From an uncultured Prevotella sp. (lineage in GTDB: Bacteria > Bacteroidota > Bacteroidia > Bacteroidales > Bacteroidaceae): a stretch of DNA of 22,311 nucleotides. Shown here in pieces: positions 1 to 10,467 of the stretch. The notes below the pieces were generated by a model. The model searched no databases. It saw only the letters and a program-made list of their open reading frames with translations, and was not told the DNA's origin. Where the stretch lies: the NCBI GenBank assembly GCA_934229335.1, contig CAKQDQ010000032.1, forward strand, positions 1 through 22,311, given 5' to 3'. Made by a program: the position numbers and the translations under genes. Position 1 is the first letter of the stretch. Each line of letters begins with the position of its first letter.

Positions 1-1848
1 TCCTTTCAAGTTGTTTAGCCTTGCTCCATTTAATATTATCTTGAGGTTCCAAGGTCTACGTGAGGTAGGAATGTCAATGGTCTCATTGCCTGACAAATAA
101 GCAAGAGTATACGAATGGGCAATCTGTTCAGGCGTAACATTCTTCATGTCGCCAGCATACACGATATTACCCCCATGCGTACCGGCATCAGGGCCAACAT
201 CTATCAGGTAGTCTGCTGCTCGTATTATATCCTCATCGTGCTCTACTACTACCACGGTGTTACCGATGTCGCGCAACTGGTATAACACCTTTATAAGTTT
301 CTCGGTGTCGCAACTGTGCATACCTATCGATGGCTCATCAAGCACATAAAGTGAGCCTACAAGCGACGAGCCAAGCGACGTGGTAAGATTTATGCGCTGA
401 CTTTCACCACCTGAGAGGGTGTTACTTGGACGATTTAATGTTAAATAACCAAGACCCACATCTAACAGAAAGTGAAGACGGCTCTTTATCTCGGTCAGCA
501 AACGTTCTGCAACCTTTGCGCTATAGTCGTCAAGACTCAGCGTGTCAAACCATTCCACAAGCTCTGCCACTGGCATTTCTACTAATTCGGTAATAGCCTT
601 ACCTCCTATCTTTACATACGATGCCTCCTTACGCAAACGGGTTCCATGACAATCTGGACAAAGTGTCTTGCCGCGATAACGGCTTAACATTACCCTATAC
701 TGTATCTTATATTGATTTTCCTTTACCATACGAAAGAAGTTGTCAATACACACCCTGTCGGTGCTTGACCTTCTTTTCTCTGACGGTAAGCCATGCCACA
801 ACCAGTTCTTATGCTTTTCAGACAACTCACAATAGGGAGTAAAGATAGGAAAATCGTCAACCTGCGCTCTGCGTATGAACTCAGCCAGCCACTCTCCCAT
901 CTTCTCGCCATGCCAACATTGCACGCAACCATCGTAAACACTCAACGAAGGATTAGGAATTACAAGGTTTTCATCTATTCCCATCACCTTACCAAATCCC
1001 TCACAGGTAGGGCATACTCCTATAGGAGAATTAAAAGCAAAGAGTCCATCTGTAGGCTCTTCAAAGGACATCCCGTCGGCTTCCAACAATATAGAGAAGT
1101 CGTAAACAATGCCTGCTGGCAGAAAAACGAGCCGACAGATACCGTGACCCTCGTAAAAGGCTGTCTCAGCAGAATCTGTGAGACGTGATATCGCCTCCTG
1201 AGAATCATCTGATGTCATTCTGTCAATAAGCAGATATATGGCAGACGCAGACAACTCCTCATCTGTCAACTGCTCCAAAGCGTCTTCTATACGCAATATC
1301 TCATTACCTACATATATACGAACATACCCCTGCATTATCTCCATCTCCAACTGCTGACGCACGCTTCGATCACGGGCGACACACAATGGAGAAAGTAGAA
1401 GAAAACGAGTTCCTTTTGTAAAAGACAGCATACAGTTCACCACGTCTTCTGCTGTATGCTTCTTTACCTCTTGACCAGAAATGGGAGAGTATATCTTACC
1501 CACCCTGGCGTACAACAGACGCATATACTCATAAATCTCAGTACTTGTACCTACCGTAGAACGTGGATTGTGACTTATGACTTTTTGCTCTATAGCAATA
1601 GCAGGAGGCAAACCTTTTATGAAGTCACACTCAGGTTTACCCATGCGGCCTAAGAACTGTCTGGCATACGCAGAAAGGCTCTCTACGTAACGGCGTTGAC
1701 CTTCTGCATACAACGTATCAAATGCAAGCGATGATTTACCAGAACCGCTCACACCCGTTATAGCGACAAACTTGTTACGTGGAATGTCTACCGACACATT
1801 CTTGAGATTGTTTACTCTTGCTCCCTTTATACTGATATACTGCGTCAT
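1..1848 (-). CDS. uvrA: UvrA, excinuclease ABC subunit A (3' end outside window)
   Basis: DNA-damage recognition ATPase of nucleotide excision repair. It acts in the cytoplasm as a dimer with UvrB. Translating the minus strand from the ATG at 1848 gives an uninterrupted frame of 616 codons to the window edge, against about 940 residues for a whole UvrA, so the second ATPase half is missing here. Visible motifs are the Walker A GVSGSGKS near residues 32-39, followed by the UvrA-typical [14 protein letters not shown], a CPTCEGFG zinc-binding motif in the middle, the ABC signature LSGGESQRI, and Walker [11 protein letters not shown] with the VVVVEHDED switch. The second ABC domain begins at the window edge ([11 protein letters not shown]). 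It is divergent from gyrA, with a -7 type promoter 42-49 bases upstream. Bacteroidales often carry two UvrA paralogues; this one has the normal UvrA insertion domains. Confidence 0.96.
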   Translation of the reverse strand, partial: MTQYISIKGARVNNLKNVSVDIPRNKFVAITGVSGSGKSSLAFDTLYAEGQRRYVESLSAYARQFLGRMGKPECDFIKGLPPAIAIEQKVISHNPRSTVGTSTEIYEYMRLLYARVGKIYSPISGQEVKKHTAEDVVNCMLSFTKGTRFLLLSPLCVARDRSVRQQLEMEIMQGYVRIYVGNEILRIEDALEQLTDEELSASAIYLLIDRMTSDDSQEAISRLTDSAETAFYEGHGICRLVFLPAGIVYDFSILLEADGMSFEEPTDGLFAFNSPIGVCPTCEGFGKVMGIDENLVIPNPSLSVYDGCVQCWHGEKMGEWLAEFIRRAQVDDFPIFTPYCELSEKHKNWLWHGLPSEKRRSSTDRVCIDNFFRMVKENQYKIQYRVMLSRYRGKTLCPDCHGTRLRKEASYVKIGGKAITELVEMPVAELVEWFDTLSLDDYSAKVAERLLTEIKSRLHFLLDVGLGYLTLNRPSNTLSGGESQRINLTTSLGSSLVGSLYVLDEPSIGMHSCDTEKLIKVLYQLRDIGNTVVVVEHDEDIIRAADYLIDVGPDAGTHGGNIVYAGDMKNVTPEQIAHSYTLAYLSGNETIDIPTSRRPWNLKIILNGARLNNLKG

Positions 1849-1889
1849 TATGCAAATTAGAAAATGTATGGAAATAACTATCGCAGACA

Positions 1890-1897
1890 CAAAGATA
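1890..1897 (-). promoter_or_regulatory. Bacteroidales -7 promoter element for uvrA
   Basis: The minus strand reads TATCTTTG, an exact match to the Bacteroidales sigma-ABfr -7 consensus TAnnTTTG, 42 bases before the uvrA ATG. No convincing -33 TTG is seen at the ideal distance. Confidence 0.55.
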
Positions 1898-1952
1898 GCA
1901 ATATTTATTGACATTTCACACAAACAACAGCACATTTACATATAAAAAGCCT

Positions 1953-1960
1953 TAAATTTG
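1953..1960 (+). promoter_or_regulatory. candidate -7 promoter element upstream of gyrA (distal)
   Basis: TAAATTTG matches TAnnTTTG. It lies 222 bases before the gyrA start and would give a long leader. It may be an alternative to the proximal element at 2004. Confidence 0.4.
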
Positions 1961-2003
1961 CCGTTTTTTAGCCTACATAAGCACTTGTATCATTTTTTTT
2001 TAC

Positions 2004-2011
2004 TAACTTTG
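2004..2011 (+). promoter_or_regulatory. candidate -7 promoter element upstream of gyrA (proximal)
   Basis: TAACTTTG matches TAnnTTTG, with a TTG at 1985-1987 and a T-rich stretch between them. Transcription from here would leave a 5' leader of about 165 bases that carries two hairpins before the gyrA ATG. Confidence 0.55.
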
Positions 2012-2042
2012 CCAACGGCAAGAAAAGCGCAAAACGCGTCAG

Positions 2043-2105
2043 AAGCCCTAAAAAACGGCAAAAACAAGACAAAAGGGCTTTACTGCATAGGTAACAAAAT
2101 GCAGT
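2043..2105 (+). promoter_or_regulatory. two tandem hairpins in the gyrA 5' leader
   Basis: Within the 333-base uvrA-gyrA intergenic region, AAGCCCT (2043-2049) is the exact reverse complement of AGGGCTT (2074-2080). Two bases later ACTGCAT (2082-2088) is the exact reverse complement of ATGCAGT (2099-2105). The stems are short (7 bp) and neither is followed by a U-run, so they are not ordinary terminators. A role in mRNA stability or in control of gyrase synthesis is inference only. The remainder of the intergenic region, to 2181, is A-rich with no gene. Confidence 0.4.
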
Positions 2106-2181
2106 ATTATAATCCTTACACTTGGTGCCATATCACAATAAATGTAAATAACAAAATAAAACAATACAAGAAAAACAAGAA

Positions 2182-4761
2182 ATGGACGAAACACAGACTT
2201 ACGATCACGACAGAATCATCAAAATCAATATTGAAGAGGAGATGAAGTCAAGCTACATTGACTATTCCATGTCAGTGATTGTAGCAAGAGCATTGCCTGA
2301 TGTGAGAGATGGCTTCAAACCGGTTCACAGACGTATACTTTACGGTATGTTGGGTATTGGCAACACCAGTACCGCACCTTATAAGAAATGTGCGCGCGTT
2401 GTTGGTGAGGTACTGGGTAAATATCACCCTCACGGTGACTCTTCTGTATACGGAGCACTCGTCAGACTGGCACAAGATTGGAATATGCGTTACACCTTAG
2501 TAGACGGACAGGGTAACTTCGGTTCTGTTGACGGTGACTCTGCTGCAGCTATGCGTTACACAGAGTGTAGACTTAGCAAGATGGGTGAACACGTAATGGA
2601 CGACTTGGAGAAGGAAACTGTTGATATGACGAACAATTTTGATGACTCTCTTCAAGAGCCTACGGTCATGCCTACAAAAATTCCAAACCTGCTCGTTAAC
2701 GGTGGCAACGGTATTGCTGTTGGTATGGCTACCAATATACCTACCCATAATCTGGGAGAGGTGATTGACGGTTGCTGTGCTTACATTGACAATCCTGACA
2801 TTGACACCGATGGTCTGATGCAATACATCAAGGCACCAGACTTCCCTACTGGCGCATATATTTACGGACTGCAAGGTGTAAAAGAAGCATACGAGACTGG
2901 TAGAGGCAGAATCATCATGCGTGCAAAGGCCGAGATAGAGTCCACAGACCTACACGATAAGATTGTAGTAACAGAGATTCCTTACGGCGTAAATAAAGCA
3001 CAGCTGATAGAATACATCGCAGAACTCGTTAAAGAAGGAAAGCTGGAAGGCATATCTAACGTAAACGACGAGACTGGCAGACAGGGTATGCGTATCGTTG
3101 TTGACGTTAAGCGTGACGCTAACGCTAATGTCATTCTTAACAAACTGTTTAAGATGACAGCACTGCAGAGCTCGTTCTCCGTTAACTGTATTGCACTTGT
3201 TAAAGGAAGACCACGCCTACTGTCACTAAAGGACTGTGTAAAGTACTTTGTAGAACACCGTCACGACGTAACAATACGCAGAACAAACTTCGAACTGCGC
3301 AAGGCTAAAGAACGCGCACACCTGCTGGAAGCCCTCATTGTAGCAAGCGACAATATCGACGAAGTCGTAAGAATTATCAAGTCATCAAAGACTCCTTCCG
3401 AGGCACAGCAACGACTTATGGAGCGCTTTAACTTCGATGAAGAGCAAGCGAAATATGTGGTTAACATGAGACTCAGTCAGCTCACAGGTCTACAACAAGA
3501 GAACCTGCACAATGAATATAACGAGCTTATGAAAACCATTGACTATCTGCAATCTATACTTGACGACCCTGAGCTTTGCAAGAAGGTTATGAAGGAAGAA
3601 CTGCAAGAGGTAAAAGAGAAGTATGGTGACGAACGTCGCACGGAGATAAAGCTGTCAAGTGCTGAGTTTAACCCTGAGGATTACTTCGCTAATGACCCTG
3701 TAGTTATCACAATGAGTCACCTTGGCTACATCAAGAGAACATTGCAAACCGACTTCCGTGCACAATCAAGAGGCGGCGTAGGAAGCAGAGGCAGCAGAAC
3801 ACGTGAACAAGACTTTACCGAGTATCTGTATGCCGCTGATGCACACGACATGATACTCTTCTTTACAAAGAAAGGACGTGTATACTGGCTGAAGTGCTTT
3901 GAAATACCAGAAGGAGCTAAGGATTCAAAGGGACGTGCTATACAGAACTTGCTGGAACTGGAACCTGACGACTCTATTAATGCGTTCCTCGGCATACAAA
4001 GCCATAAATTTACGAACGAGGAGTTCTTGAACTCGCACTATGTAGTATTTGCAACAAAGAACGGTATTGTTAAACGTACAAGCCTTGCAGACTACTCTCG
4101 TCCAAGGACAAAGGGTGTACGAGCTATCAATGTTTTAGAGAACGACGAGGTCGTAAATGTTATGTTGACTAACGGTAAGGACGAATTGATACTCGCAAGT
4201 CGTAACGGACGTGCGGTACGATTTGACGAAAACGACATCAGAGTTATGGGACGTGTCTCTACAGGTGTACGAGGCATGACATTGGCAGATGACGATGACG
4301 CCGTTATAGGAATGGTTGTAGCCTACGATGCAGAGCAATCTCTTATGGTAATAAGCGAAAAAGGATATGGAAAACGCTCTAAGATAGGCAAACTAACAGA
4401 GGCTACACGCGAGGACGGTACTACGTACATGAAGGTAGAAGACGGAGGATACCGTCTTACTAAACGTGGCTCTAAGGGTGTAACTACGCTTAACATTACA
4501 GAGAAAACAGGCAAGGTTATAGCCGTTAAATGCGTAACTGGCGATGAAGATCTCATGATTATCAATAAGAGTGGCATCGCTATACGTTTCGCTATCGCTG
4601 ATGCAGGCGACACCAAGGGACGCAACACACAAGGCGTTAAACTCATTGATCTGAAGAAACGCAACGAAACTATTGCAAGTGTATGCGTAGTACCTCATGA
4701 AGAAGAAGAAGACTGTGAGGAAAACAACAACGCTGAAGAAGCAACAAGTACAGAAGAATAA
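2182..4761 (+). CDS. gyrA: GyrA, DNA gyrase subunit A
   Basis: Catalytic breakage-reunion subunit of DNA gyrase; with GyrB it introduces negative supercoils. The 859-residue product has the full order: winged-helix and tower domains, with the catalytic tyrosine at Y126 in AAMRYTECR, then a beta-pinwheel C-terminal domain starting with a GyrA box ([10 protein letters not shown], near residues 528-537), which favours gyrase over topoisomerase IV. The quinolone-determining region reads [14 protein letters not shown]. The serine equivalent to E. coli S83 is present (S87), while the position equivalent to D87 is G91; this may be normal for the group. An acidic tail ([10 protein letters not shown]...) ends the protein. 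The ATG at 2182 gives the usual short N-terminus before the [19 protein letters not shown] block. It is followed 24 bases later by a TPR gene in the same direction. Confidence 0.98.
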   Translation: MDETQTYDHDRIIKINIEEEMKSSYIDYSMSVIVARALPDVRDGFKPVHRRILYGMLGIGNTSTAPYKKCARVVGEVLGKYHPHGDSSVYGALVRLAQDWNMRYTLVDGQGNFGSVDGDSAAAMRYTECRLSKMGEHVMDDLEKETVDMTNNFDDSLQEPTVMPTKIPNLLVNGGNGIAVGMATNIPTHNLGEVIDGCCAYIDNPDIDTDGLMQYIKAPDFPTGAYIYGLQGVKEAYETGRGRIIMRAKAEIESTDLHDKIVVTEIPYGVNKAQLIEYIAELVKEGKLEGISNVNDETGRQGMRIVVDVKRDANANVILNKLFKMTALQSSFSVNCIALVKGRPRLLSLKDCVKYFVEHRHDVTIRRTNFELRKAKERAHLLEALIVASDNIDEVVRIIKSSKTPSEAQQRLMERFNFDEEQAKYVVNMRLSQLTGLQQENLHNEYNELMKTIDYLQSILDDPELCKKVMKEELQEVKEKYGDERRTEIKLSSAEFNPEDYFANDPVVITMSHLGYIKRTLQTDFRAQSRGGVGSRGSRTREQDFTEYLYAADAHDMILFFTKKGRVYWLKCFEIPEGAKDSKGRAIQNLLELEPDDSINAFLGIQSHKFTNEEFLNSHYVVFATKNGIVKRTSLADYSRPRTKGVRAINVLENDEVVNVMLTNGKDELILASRNGRAVRFDENDIRVMGRVSTGVRGMTLADDDDAVIGMVVAYDAEQSLMVISEKGYGKRSKIGKLTEATREDGTTYMKVEDGGYRLTKRGSKGVTTLNITEKTGKVIAVKCVTGDEDLMIINKSGIAIRFAIADAGDTKGRNTQGVKLIDLKKRNETIASVCVVPHEEEEDCEENNNAEEATSTEE

Positions 4762-4785
4762 TACACTAATTATAACTAACTTATT

Positions 4786-5922
4786 ATGAAAAAGATTTTC
4801 ATTACAGTGTTAGCAGTAGCTGCCGCTACCGCAACATTTGCACAGAATCCCAAGATTGGCAAGGAAATCAAAGCGACAAAAAACTTTGAGCAAGGCAAAG
4901 CAATTCTTGATCAACAGTTCGCTACATTGACCGATGAGGACAAAGGAAAGGCTTACGATGAGCTTTACAAGCTGGCGAAGGAACAAGCAAACCCAAGTTT
5001 GGAAGCTCTTTCTGCTGGTAAGACAGATGTCACACTTGACTACAATGCCATTATGAACGCTATCAAGATGGCAGCGGAATCAGAGAAGTATGCTTCAAAG
5101 AACGCAAAGGCTAATACTGACGAAATTTTCCCATTCCGCCCTGTACTCATAAACGCGGCAAACACAACGAACGACGACAAGGAAAAGCTGACATACAGCC
5201 TCTGCTATACAGAGACAGCAAAGCCAGGTGACGCTAATGCTGGACTGGCATATTACTTTGCTGGCTATGCCTTCTATCAGACCAAGGACTACAACAATGC
5301 TGCGAAATACGCAAAGCAAGCACTTGGTGATGACAGAGTAAAGGAGCAGGCAGAGCAAGTCTATCGTGTTTCTCTTGAACAGAACTTGAAAACACGTGAG
5401 GACAGCATCAACTATGTCAACGAACTGAAAGAGCTTAACCTTGACAAGTACTTCAACCAGATATGCGGCATATACCAAGAGGTTGGCATGACAGACCAAG
5501 TAAACACCCTTGTAGAGGAAGCTATAGCAAAAAATCCTAACAATAAGATAGCCTACTTTACACGTGGCTCGCTGAATAACTCAAAGAAGGAGTATGATGC
5601 AGCAAAGGCAGACTTCCTGAAAGCTGTAGAGATTGATCCTAACTTCATTCAGGCTTGGTTCAACCTTGGTGTTTCTATGTCTCAGAAGGGATTTGACCTT
5701 AACGAGAAATACTCTGACAAGAACGGTAAGATACCTACAGACAAAGCCGCAGAAGTAACAGCCTGCTTGAAGGAAGCCATCACATACTACGAGAAAGTAC
5801 GTGACCTTGATCCTAACCACGAGCAGATTTCAAACTGGCCTATGCAGTTAAGAATGCTTTACAACGCTACAGGTGATAAGGCTAAAGCTGATGAGATAAG
5901 CAAAATGCTTGGTGATAACTAA
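4786..5922 (+). CDS. exported tetratricopeptide-repeat protein
   Basis: A 378-residue protein with a clear signal peptide (MKKIFITVLAVAAATATFA, cut before Q20). TPR-like helical repeats follow: AGYAFYQTKDYNNAAKYAKQ in the middle, then IAYFTRGSLNNSKKEYDAAK and AWFNLGVSMSQKG towards the C-terminus. TPR proteins mediate protein contacts; here the location would be the periplasm or cell envelope. The partner is unknown. It sits 24 bases after gyrA and 5 bases before a second TPR gene, so co-transcription is likely. Conserved Bacteroidales gyrA loci often have a TPR protein downstream (family knowledge, not checked here). No enzymatic motif is visible. Confidence 0.85.
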   Translation: MKKIFITVLAVAAATATFAQNPKIGKEIKATKNFEQGKAILDQQFATLTDEDKGKAYDELYKLAKEQANPSLEALSAGKTDVTLDYNAIMNAIKMAAESEKYASKNAKANTDEIFPFRPVLINAANTTNDDKEKLTYSLCYTETAKPGDANAGLAYYFAGYAFYQTKDYNNAAKYAKQALGDDRVKEQAEQVYRVSLEQNLKTREDSINYVNELKELNLDKYFNQICGIYQEVGMTDQVNTLVEEAIAKNPNNKIAYFTRGSLNNSKKEYDAAKADFLKAVEIDPNFIQAWFNLGVSMSQKGFDLNEKYSDKNGKIPTDKAAEVTACLKEAITYYEKVRDLDPNHEQISNWPMQLRMLYNATGDKAKADEISKMLGDN

Positions 5923-5927
5923 TAATT

Positions 5928-7136
5928 ATGCGAATAACATTAATATACATATTATTACTGTTAACTTTTACTGCTTCTGCGAACAACGACAAGTTGTCGC
6001 AGAAGCAGTTTAAGAAAGATATTGCAACGGTAAAAGCTAATCTCAAGAACAACAAAGACCTTGAGAAGAGTGAAGCGACACTACGCAAATATCTTGCAGA
6101 CTCTACGTTTGCATACGACAAGAGCACTCACCTTTTATTGACAGAATGCCTTAGAAAGCAATACGCAGTAGGAAACGAAAAGATGTATCTTAAAGAAAAA
6201 GTAGATACAGCAACCATTGTCCGTACCAATGTACGCCTGTTTCTTGCAATAGAGACATTAGACTCACTTGATGCCCTACCAGATAATAAAGGTATCATGT
6301 CCCCGTCATATCGCAAGAAGCACGCAGAAATGCTTATGCCTTTTAGAGGGAACATTCTGAAAGGCGGCATATTCTTCTTTGCACATAATAATTGGAAAGA
6401 CGCATGGCAATGTTTCGACACCTACCTCGACTGCTACAAGCAACCCCTGTTCAAAGATGAGAAGTTAGACTCTACACAATTAGAGTTTGCTTCCTTCCTC
6501 GCCACAATCTCCGCCTGTAATATGTCCTCATTGCCAAACGCATTAAAGTACGCTGACGAGGCTATAAAATACACACCTCGCAAGGAAATGACATTACAGA
6601 AATTAGCAGATATATGTATAGAGAAAGGGGATAAAGACAACTATCTGCGCTTTCTTGACCTCGGATACAAATCTTTCAACCACTCTGCATACTTCTTTCC
6701 AAACTTAATAGACTACTATTGCAAGGGGCAAGACTATACAAACGCCCAGAAATATGCTGACGACGCATTAAAGAAAGACTCTCTCAACGTTATGTTTCTC
6801 TCAGCAAGACACAACATTCTCATGATGCAAAAGAAATATGACGAGGCACTAAAGGACGGTATCACGCTTACAGTTATCAACGACTCTCTGCCGATACCCA
6901 ACTATAACATAGCGTGCATATACTACGAGAAAGCGCAAGAAGCTATGAAACATTCATCCCTGTCATACAAACAGAGATTAAAAGAAGCTCAGAAGTATTA
7001 CAAGTTATGTCTTCCATACATGGAAAGATATAGAAAACTTGTACCAGAAGACAAAAAACTATGGCGTCCAGTACTTTACGATGTCTACCTAAACCTTAAT
7101 ATGGGTAAGGAGTTTGACAGTCTTCCAGAGGAATAA
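5928..7136 (+). CDS. exported TPR-like protein
   Basis: A 402-residue protein with a hydrophobic N-terminal signal (RITLIYILLLLTFTASA). Helical repeats resemble degenerate TPR units (for example DYTNAQKYADDALKKDSLNV and KKYDEALKDGITLTVINDS), and the C-terminal part continues the helical pattern (KEAQKYYKLCLPYMERYRKL). No catalytic motif is seen. It starts 5 bases after the preceding TPR gene and ends 5 bases before a lytic transglycosylase gene, so the three probably form one transcript and may work together at the envelope. The specific function is unknown. Confidence 0.75.
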   Translation: MRITLIYILLLLTFTASANNDKLSQKQFKKDIATVKANLKNNKDLEKSEATLRKYLADSTFAYDKSTHLLLTECLRKQYAVGNEKMYLKEKVDTATIVRTNVRLFLAIETLDSLDALPDNKGIMSPSYRKKHAEMLMPFRGNILKGGIFFFAHNNWKDAWQCFDTYLDCYKQPLFKDEKLDSTQLEFASFLATISACNMSSLPNALKYADEAIKYTPRKEMTLQKLADICIEKGDKDNYLRFLDLGYKSFNHSAYFFPNLIDYYCKGQDYTNAQKYADDALKKDSLNVMFLSARHNILMMQKKYDEALKDGITLTVINDSLPIPNYNIACIYYEKAQEAMKHSSLSYKQRLKEAQKYYKLCLPYMERYRKLVPEDKKLWRPVLYDVYLNLNMGKEFDSLPEE

Positions 7137-7141
7137 CCAAT

Positions 7142-8431
7142 ATGAGGAGCACTATAATATCACTTGTATTTCTCCTGACTCTCATCGCTTGCGATCAGAA
7201 GCCCAAGACCGAAACAACTCCTTGGGGAACGACAATCTCATACGATGAAGAAGACAACGCGAAGATTACGAACTCTTCTAACGCAGAAAGAAGCTCAAAA
7301 CATCTTTCACTGCGAGACATACAGCAAGCGGGAGAAATGATTATGCTAACCCTATCAGGTCCAGAAACCTATTATGATTATCATGGTAGAGGTATGGGAG
7401 TGCATTATCTGCTGTGTGAGAAATTTGCGGAAAGCATAGGAGTAACACTGAGAGTAGACGTATGCAGCGACACGTTAGATATGCTCACCAGACTAAAGAA
7501 CGGTGAAGGCGACATCGTAGCATTTCCTGTTCCCAGCGAACTACAAAAAGGTTTTCTATCATGTGCGGTAAACGACAAGCAGACTTCAGCGGGTCAAAAG
7601 AATGATGCAGAGAATAAAGCTTGGATTGTTGACAAAGAAAATCAAGAGCTTGCAGACGCGATAAAGCAATGGTACAAACCTGGGATGTATGCAGAAATGA
7701 GTAAACAAGAGAGGTTTCTGCTTACCACCGGTAGCGTAAAGCGTCATGTCTACCCTTTCATGCTATCAGCGAAAGAAGGTACTATCTCGCAATACGACGC
7801 ACTATTCAAGAAACACGCCCACACCGCAGGCGTAGACTGGAGCCTGTTGGCAGCCCAATGCTACCAAGAATCGTGCTTCGATTCGCAAGCCCATTCATGG
7901 GCAGGAGCATGCGGATTGATGCAGATTCTCCCCTCAACAGCAGACCATCTGGCTTTACCAAGGCAGAAGATATACGAACCTGACGCCAACATTGCCGCTG
8001 CCACACGTTATCTCAGAGAGTTACAGATGCTGTTTGCCGATGTAGGCAATCCACAAGAGCGACTGATGTTTGCACTTGCCGCATATAATGGTGGCTACAA
8101 TCATGTACGCGACGCCATGGCACTAACAAAGAAACATGGCGGTATATCACAAAGATGGAGCGACGTAAGACACTACATACTCGCCCTATCACAACCACAG
8201 TATTATCGTGATCCTGTAGTAAAAAACGGATATATGCGCGGTTATGAAACAGCAAATTATGTAGACATGATTATGACAAGGTGGGCTCAGTACAGAAATG
8301 CACTACGCACTGGCGGAAAAATAGTGTCGACAGTAAGAAGCAGTGCAACACAGACGCTACCAGAATCGCCCGCCATGGGTACACCACACCGCAAAAGCTC
8401 AAAGAAGAACAAATGGCGCAAAGAAGAGTAA
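7142..8431 (+). CDS. MltF-like membrane-bound lytic transglycosylase lipoprotein
   Basis: Cleaves the glycan strand of peptidoglycan between MurNAc and GlcNAc. The 429-residue protein starts with a lipoprotein signal whose lipobox LIAC places the lipidated cysteine at C17. A short region like a periplasmic solute-binding (SBP-3) domain follows (residues about 55-130, with MGVHYLLCEKFAESIG). A goose-lysozyme-like SLT domain starts near residue 225. The catalytic glutamate is E243 in CYQESCFD, and the family motifs GLMQIL, PDANIAAATRYL and ALAAYNGG are all present. This SBP-3 plus SLT order is that of MltF. The solute-binding part looks shorter than in E. coli MltF. The C-terminus is a basic tail (KSSKKNKWRK). 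It follows the TPR genes with a 5-base gap. Confidence 0.9.
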   Translation: MRSTIISLVFLLTLIACDQKPKTETTPWGTTISYDEEDNAKITNSSNAERSSKHLSLRDIQQAGEMIMLTLSGPETYYDYHGRGMGVHYLLCEKFAESIGVTLRVDVCSDTLDMLTRLKNGEGDIVAFPVPSELQKGFLSCAVNDKQTSAGQKNDAENKAWIVDKENQELADAIKQWYKPGMYAEMSKQERFLLTTGSVKRHVYPFMLSAKEGTISQYDALFKKHAHTAGVDWSLLAAQCYQESCFDSQAHSWAGACGLMQILPSTADHLALPRQKIYEPDANIAAATRYLRELQMLFADVGNPQERLMFALAAYNGGYNHVRDAMALTKKHGGISQRWSDVRHYILALSQPQYYRDPVVKNGYMRGYETANYVDMIMTRWAQYRNALRTGGKIVSTVRSSATQTLPESPAMGTPHRKSSKKNKWRKEE

Positions 8432-8533
8432 GTATTCACTACTGCTCTGTACACAATACGTCATCATCCATATTCACCCGACCAAAGTGCCACCCCCAAA
8501 AAGGAGTGACCATAAAACAATAACCAACATACA

Positions 8534-9154
8534 ATGGACAAGATAATAAAATACTTCCCAGATCTTACAGACGAACAAAAGCGTCAGTTCGCTATGCTTG
8601 ACGAACTATACCATGATTGGAACGCAAAGATAAACGTTATATCACGAAAAGACATAGACAACCTTTACGAACATCATGTTCTACACTCCCTCGCCATCGC
8701 GAAACTGTTACGCTTTAAGAACGGAACCAAGATAATGGACTTCGGTTGCGGTGGTGGCTTCCCTGGTATTCCACTTGCCATTATGTTTCCAGAATGTACA
8801 TTCAAGCTTATTGATGGCACCGCCAAGAAAATACTTGTATGCAACGAGGTCATCAAAGCACTCGGCTTGAGAAATGCAAAAGCGGAACAACGAAGAGGCG
8901 AAGAAGAAAAGGAACAGTTTGACTTCGTTGTCTCAAGAGCCGTCATGCCACTACCAGATATGGTGAAAATAGTAAAGAAAAACATATCAAAGAAGCACCA
9001 GAACGCTATGCCCAATGGTATAATATGCCTAAAAGGAGGAGACCTGCAAGCGGAGACGCGCCCCTTTAAGAACATAGTAGAAAAGACAGAACTGACAGCC
9101 TTCTTCAAAGAAGAATGGTTTAAGGAAAAGAACATAATATATTTGCCATGTTAA
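8534..9154 (+). CDS. rsmG: RsmG, 16S rRNA (guanine-N7)-methyltransferase
   Basis: Methylates N7 of G527 in 16S rRNA using S-adenosylmethionine. The 206-residue product has the family landmarks: the N-terminal helix with LNVISRKD-like sequence (here INVISRKDIDNLYEHHVLHS), the SAM-binding loop FGCGGGFPGIPLA (residues about 72-84), an acidic residue after it (LIDGTAKK) and the FVVSRAVMPLP motif. The length is normal. The coding end overlaps the next gene by 7 bases, indicating translational coupling. The 102 bases upstream hold no convincing gene. Confidence 0.93.
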   Translation: MDKIIKYFPDLTDEQKRQFAMLDELYHDWNAKINVISRKDIDNLYEHHVLHSLAIAKLLRFKNGTKIMDFGCGGGFPGIPLAIMFPECTFKLIDGTAKKILVCNEVIKALGLRNAKAEQRRGEEEKEQFDFVVSRAVMPLPDMVKIVKKNISKKHQNAMPNGIICLKGGDLQAETRPFKNIVEKTELTAFFKEEWFKEKNIIYLPC

Positions 9155-9789
9155 AGATAAAGAAATTTGAATGTAATATGCTCTCGGAAAACTGCTACAT
9201 TGTAAGTGACGAGACCAAGGAATGTGCCATAATAGACTGTGGAGCCCATGGGCCTTTTGAACAAGAAGCCATTAAGCAATACATTTCAGAAGAGGGATTG
9301 GTTCCAAAGTTACACCTATTGACTCACGGACACTTTGACCACACGATGGGCTGTAAGTTCGTTTCAGACACCTACGACGTCAATCCTACAGTATGCGAAC
9401 GCGATGCCGAACTATACAAAGAAGGCAGAAAGCTCGCACAAGACTTTGGCATCGTATGGAACGAAGAAATGCCAGTATTAGCAAAATGCCTCAATGACGG
9501 TGACGAGGTTACATTCGGCACCCACACATTCAAGACATTTCACACTCCAGGCCATTCTAAAGGTAGCGTGGTATACTACTGTGAAGCAGAGAAAGTAGCA
9601 TTTACTGGCGACACATTATTTAGGAGCAGCATTGGCAGAACAGACTTTCCAGGTGGCTCTATGTTCCAAATCATACAGTCATTGCGTATGCTGACGCAAC
9701 TGCCCGACGACACAAGGATACTACCGGGGCATGGTCCTGAAACGACAATAGGCTTCGAACTGGCCTCTAACCCATATCTTGATCGTTAA
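9148..9789 (+). CDS. MBL-fold metallo-hydrolase (glyoxalase II-like, YcbL-type)
   Basis: A 213-residue zinc hydrolase of the metallo-beta-lactamase fold. All metal ligands are visible: THGHFDH (H60, H62, D64, H65), H136 in HTPGHSKGS, D155 in TGDTLF, and H195 in LPGHG. The SIGRTDFPGG block is typical of the small YcbL-like glyoxalase II group, which lacks the long C-terminal substrate domain of classical GloB. The natural substrate is therefore uncertain; a thioester is likely. The start codon lies inside the last codons of rsmG (ATGTTAA overlap). Confidence 0.9.
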   Translation: MLKIKKFECNMLSENCYIVSDETKECAIIDCGAHGPFEQEAIKQYISEEGLVPKLHLLTHGHFDHTMGCKFVSDTYDVNPTVCERDAELYKEGRKLAQDFGIVWNEEMPVLAKCLNDGDEVTFGTHTFKTFHTPGHSKGSVVYYCEAEKVAFTGDTLFRSSIGRTDFPGGSMFQIIQSLRMLTQLPDDTRILPGHGPETTIGFELASNPYLDR

Positions 9790-9819
9790 CAACGCAACGA
9801 CAAACCTCTCTCAAGAAAC

Positions 9820-10380
9820 ATGGAACGTATAATAATGGGTATCGACCCTGGCACAAACATAATGGGTTACAGTGTAATAAAGTGCATTGGTCAAAAGGTA
9901 GAGATGGTTGCTATGGGGGTAATAGATATGCGCAAGACCCAAGATGCCTACTTAAAACTGGGACATATATACGAGCGCGTCAAAGGCATCATTGACGAAT
10001 ACCTACCTGACGAGATTGCGATAGAAGCCCCCTTCTGCGGTAAGAACGTACAGTCCATGCTTAAGTTAGGCAGAGCGCAAGGTGTAGCCATAGCAGCAGC
10101 CATACAGCATGGTGTGCCCGTACATGAGTATGCACCTATGAAGATAAAGATGGCAATAACCGGTATAGGTTCTGCTTCCAAAGAGCAAGTAGCAGGAATG
10201 TTGCAAAGGATATTAAAACTGAATAAGGAAGAGATGCCAAAATTCATGGACGCTACAGATGCACTCGGTGCTGCCTATTGTCACTTCCTGCAATTAGGAA
10301 CCATCAACGTCGGTAAGAAATACACTAACTGGAAAGATTTTGCACTAAAGAACGCATCAAGGGTAAAAAGCGGCAGATAA
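9820..10380 (+). CDS. ruvC: RuvC, Holliday junction resolvase
   Basis: Endonuclease that cuts Holliday junctions symmetrically with RuvAB during recombinational repair. The 186-residue product has the four acidic catalytic residues of the RNase H-like fold: D9 in MGIDPGT, E69 in IAIEAPF, and D144 and D147 in MDATDALGAAYCH. The length is slightly above the 173 residues of E. coli RuvC because of a short basic C-terminal tail. It follows the MBL hydrolase after 30 bases. Confidence 0.96.
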   Translation: MERIIMGIDPGTNIMGYSVIKCIGQKVEMVAMGVIDMRKTQDAYLKLGHIYERVKGIIDEYLPDEIAIEAPFCGKNVQSMLKLGRAQGVAIAAAIQHGVPVHEYAPMKIKMAITGIGSASKEQVAGMLQRILKLNKEEMPKFMDATDALGAAYCHFLQLGTINVGKKYTNWKDFALKNASRVKSGR

Positions 10381-10467
10381 CAAAACACTAAGCCGTTCCA
10401 ACAGCTAATAAAGGATAACAAACATCTGAGGATAGCAATATTCCTTAGAGATATAAAGATTTTAATC

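Noticed and set aside
793..1188. 131-residue plus-strand ORF and other ORFs in 621-1653
   Set aside because: They lie antisense to the uninterrupted uvrA frame and have no promoter or family likeness.
1958..2245. 95-residue ORF over the gyrA leader
   Set aside because: Low-complexity sequence covering the promoter and hairpins and running into gyrA in another frame.
8281..8546. Two overlapping ORFs (80 and 67 residues) at the end of the lytic transglycosylase gene
   Set aside because: Out-of-frame shadows of the 3' end of that gene extending into the short intergenic gap.
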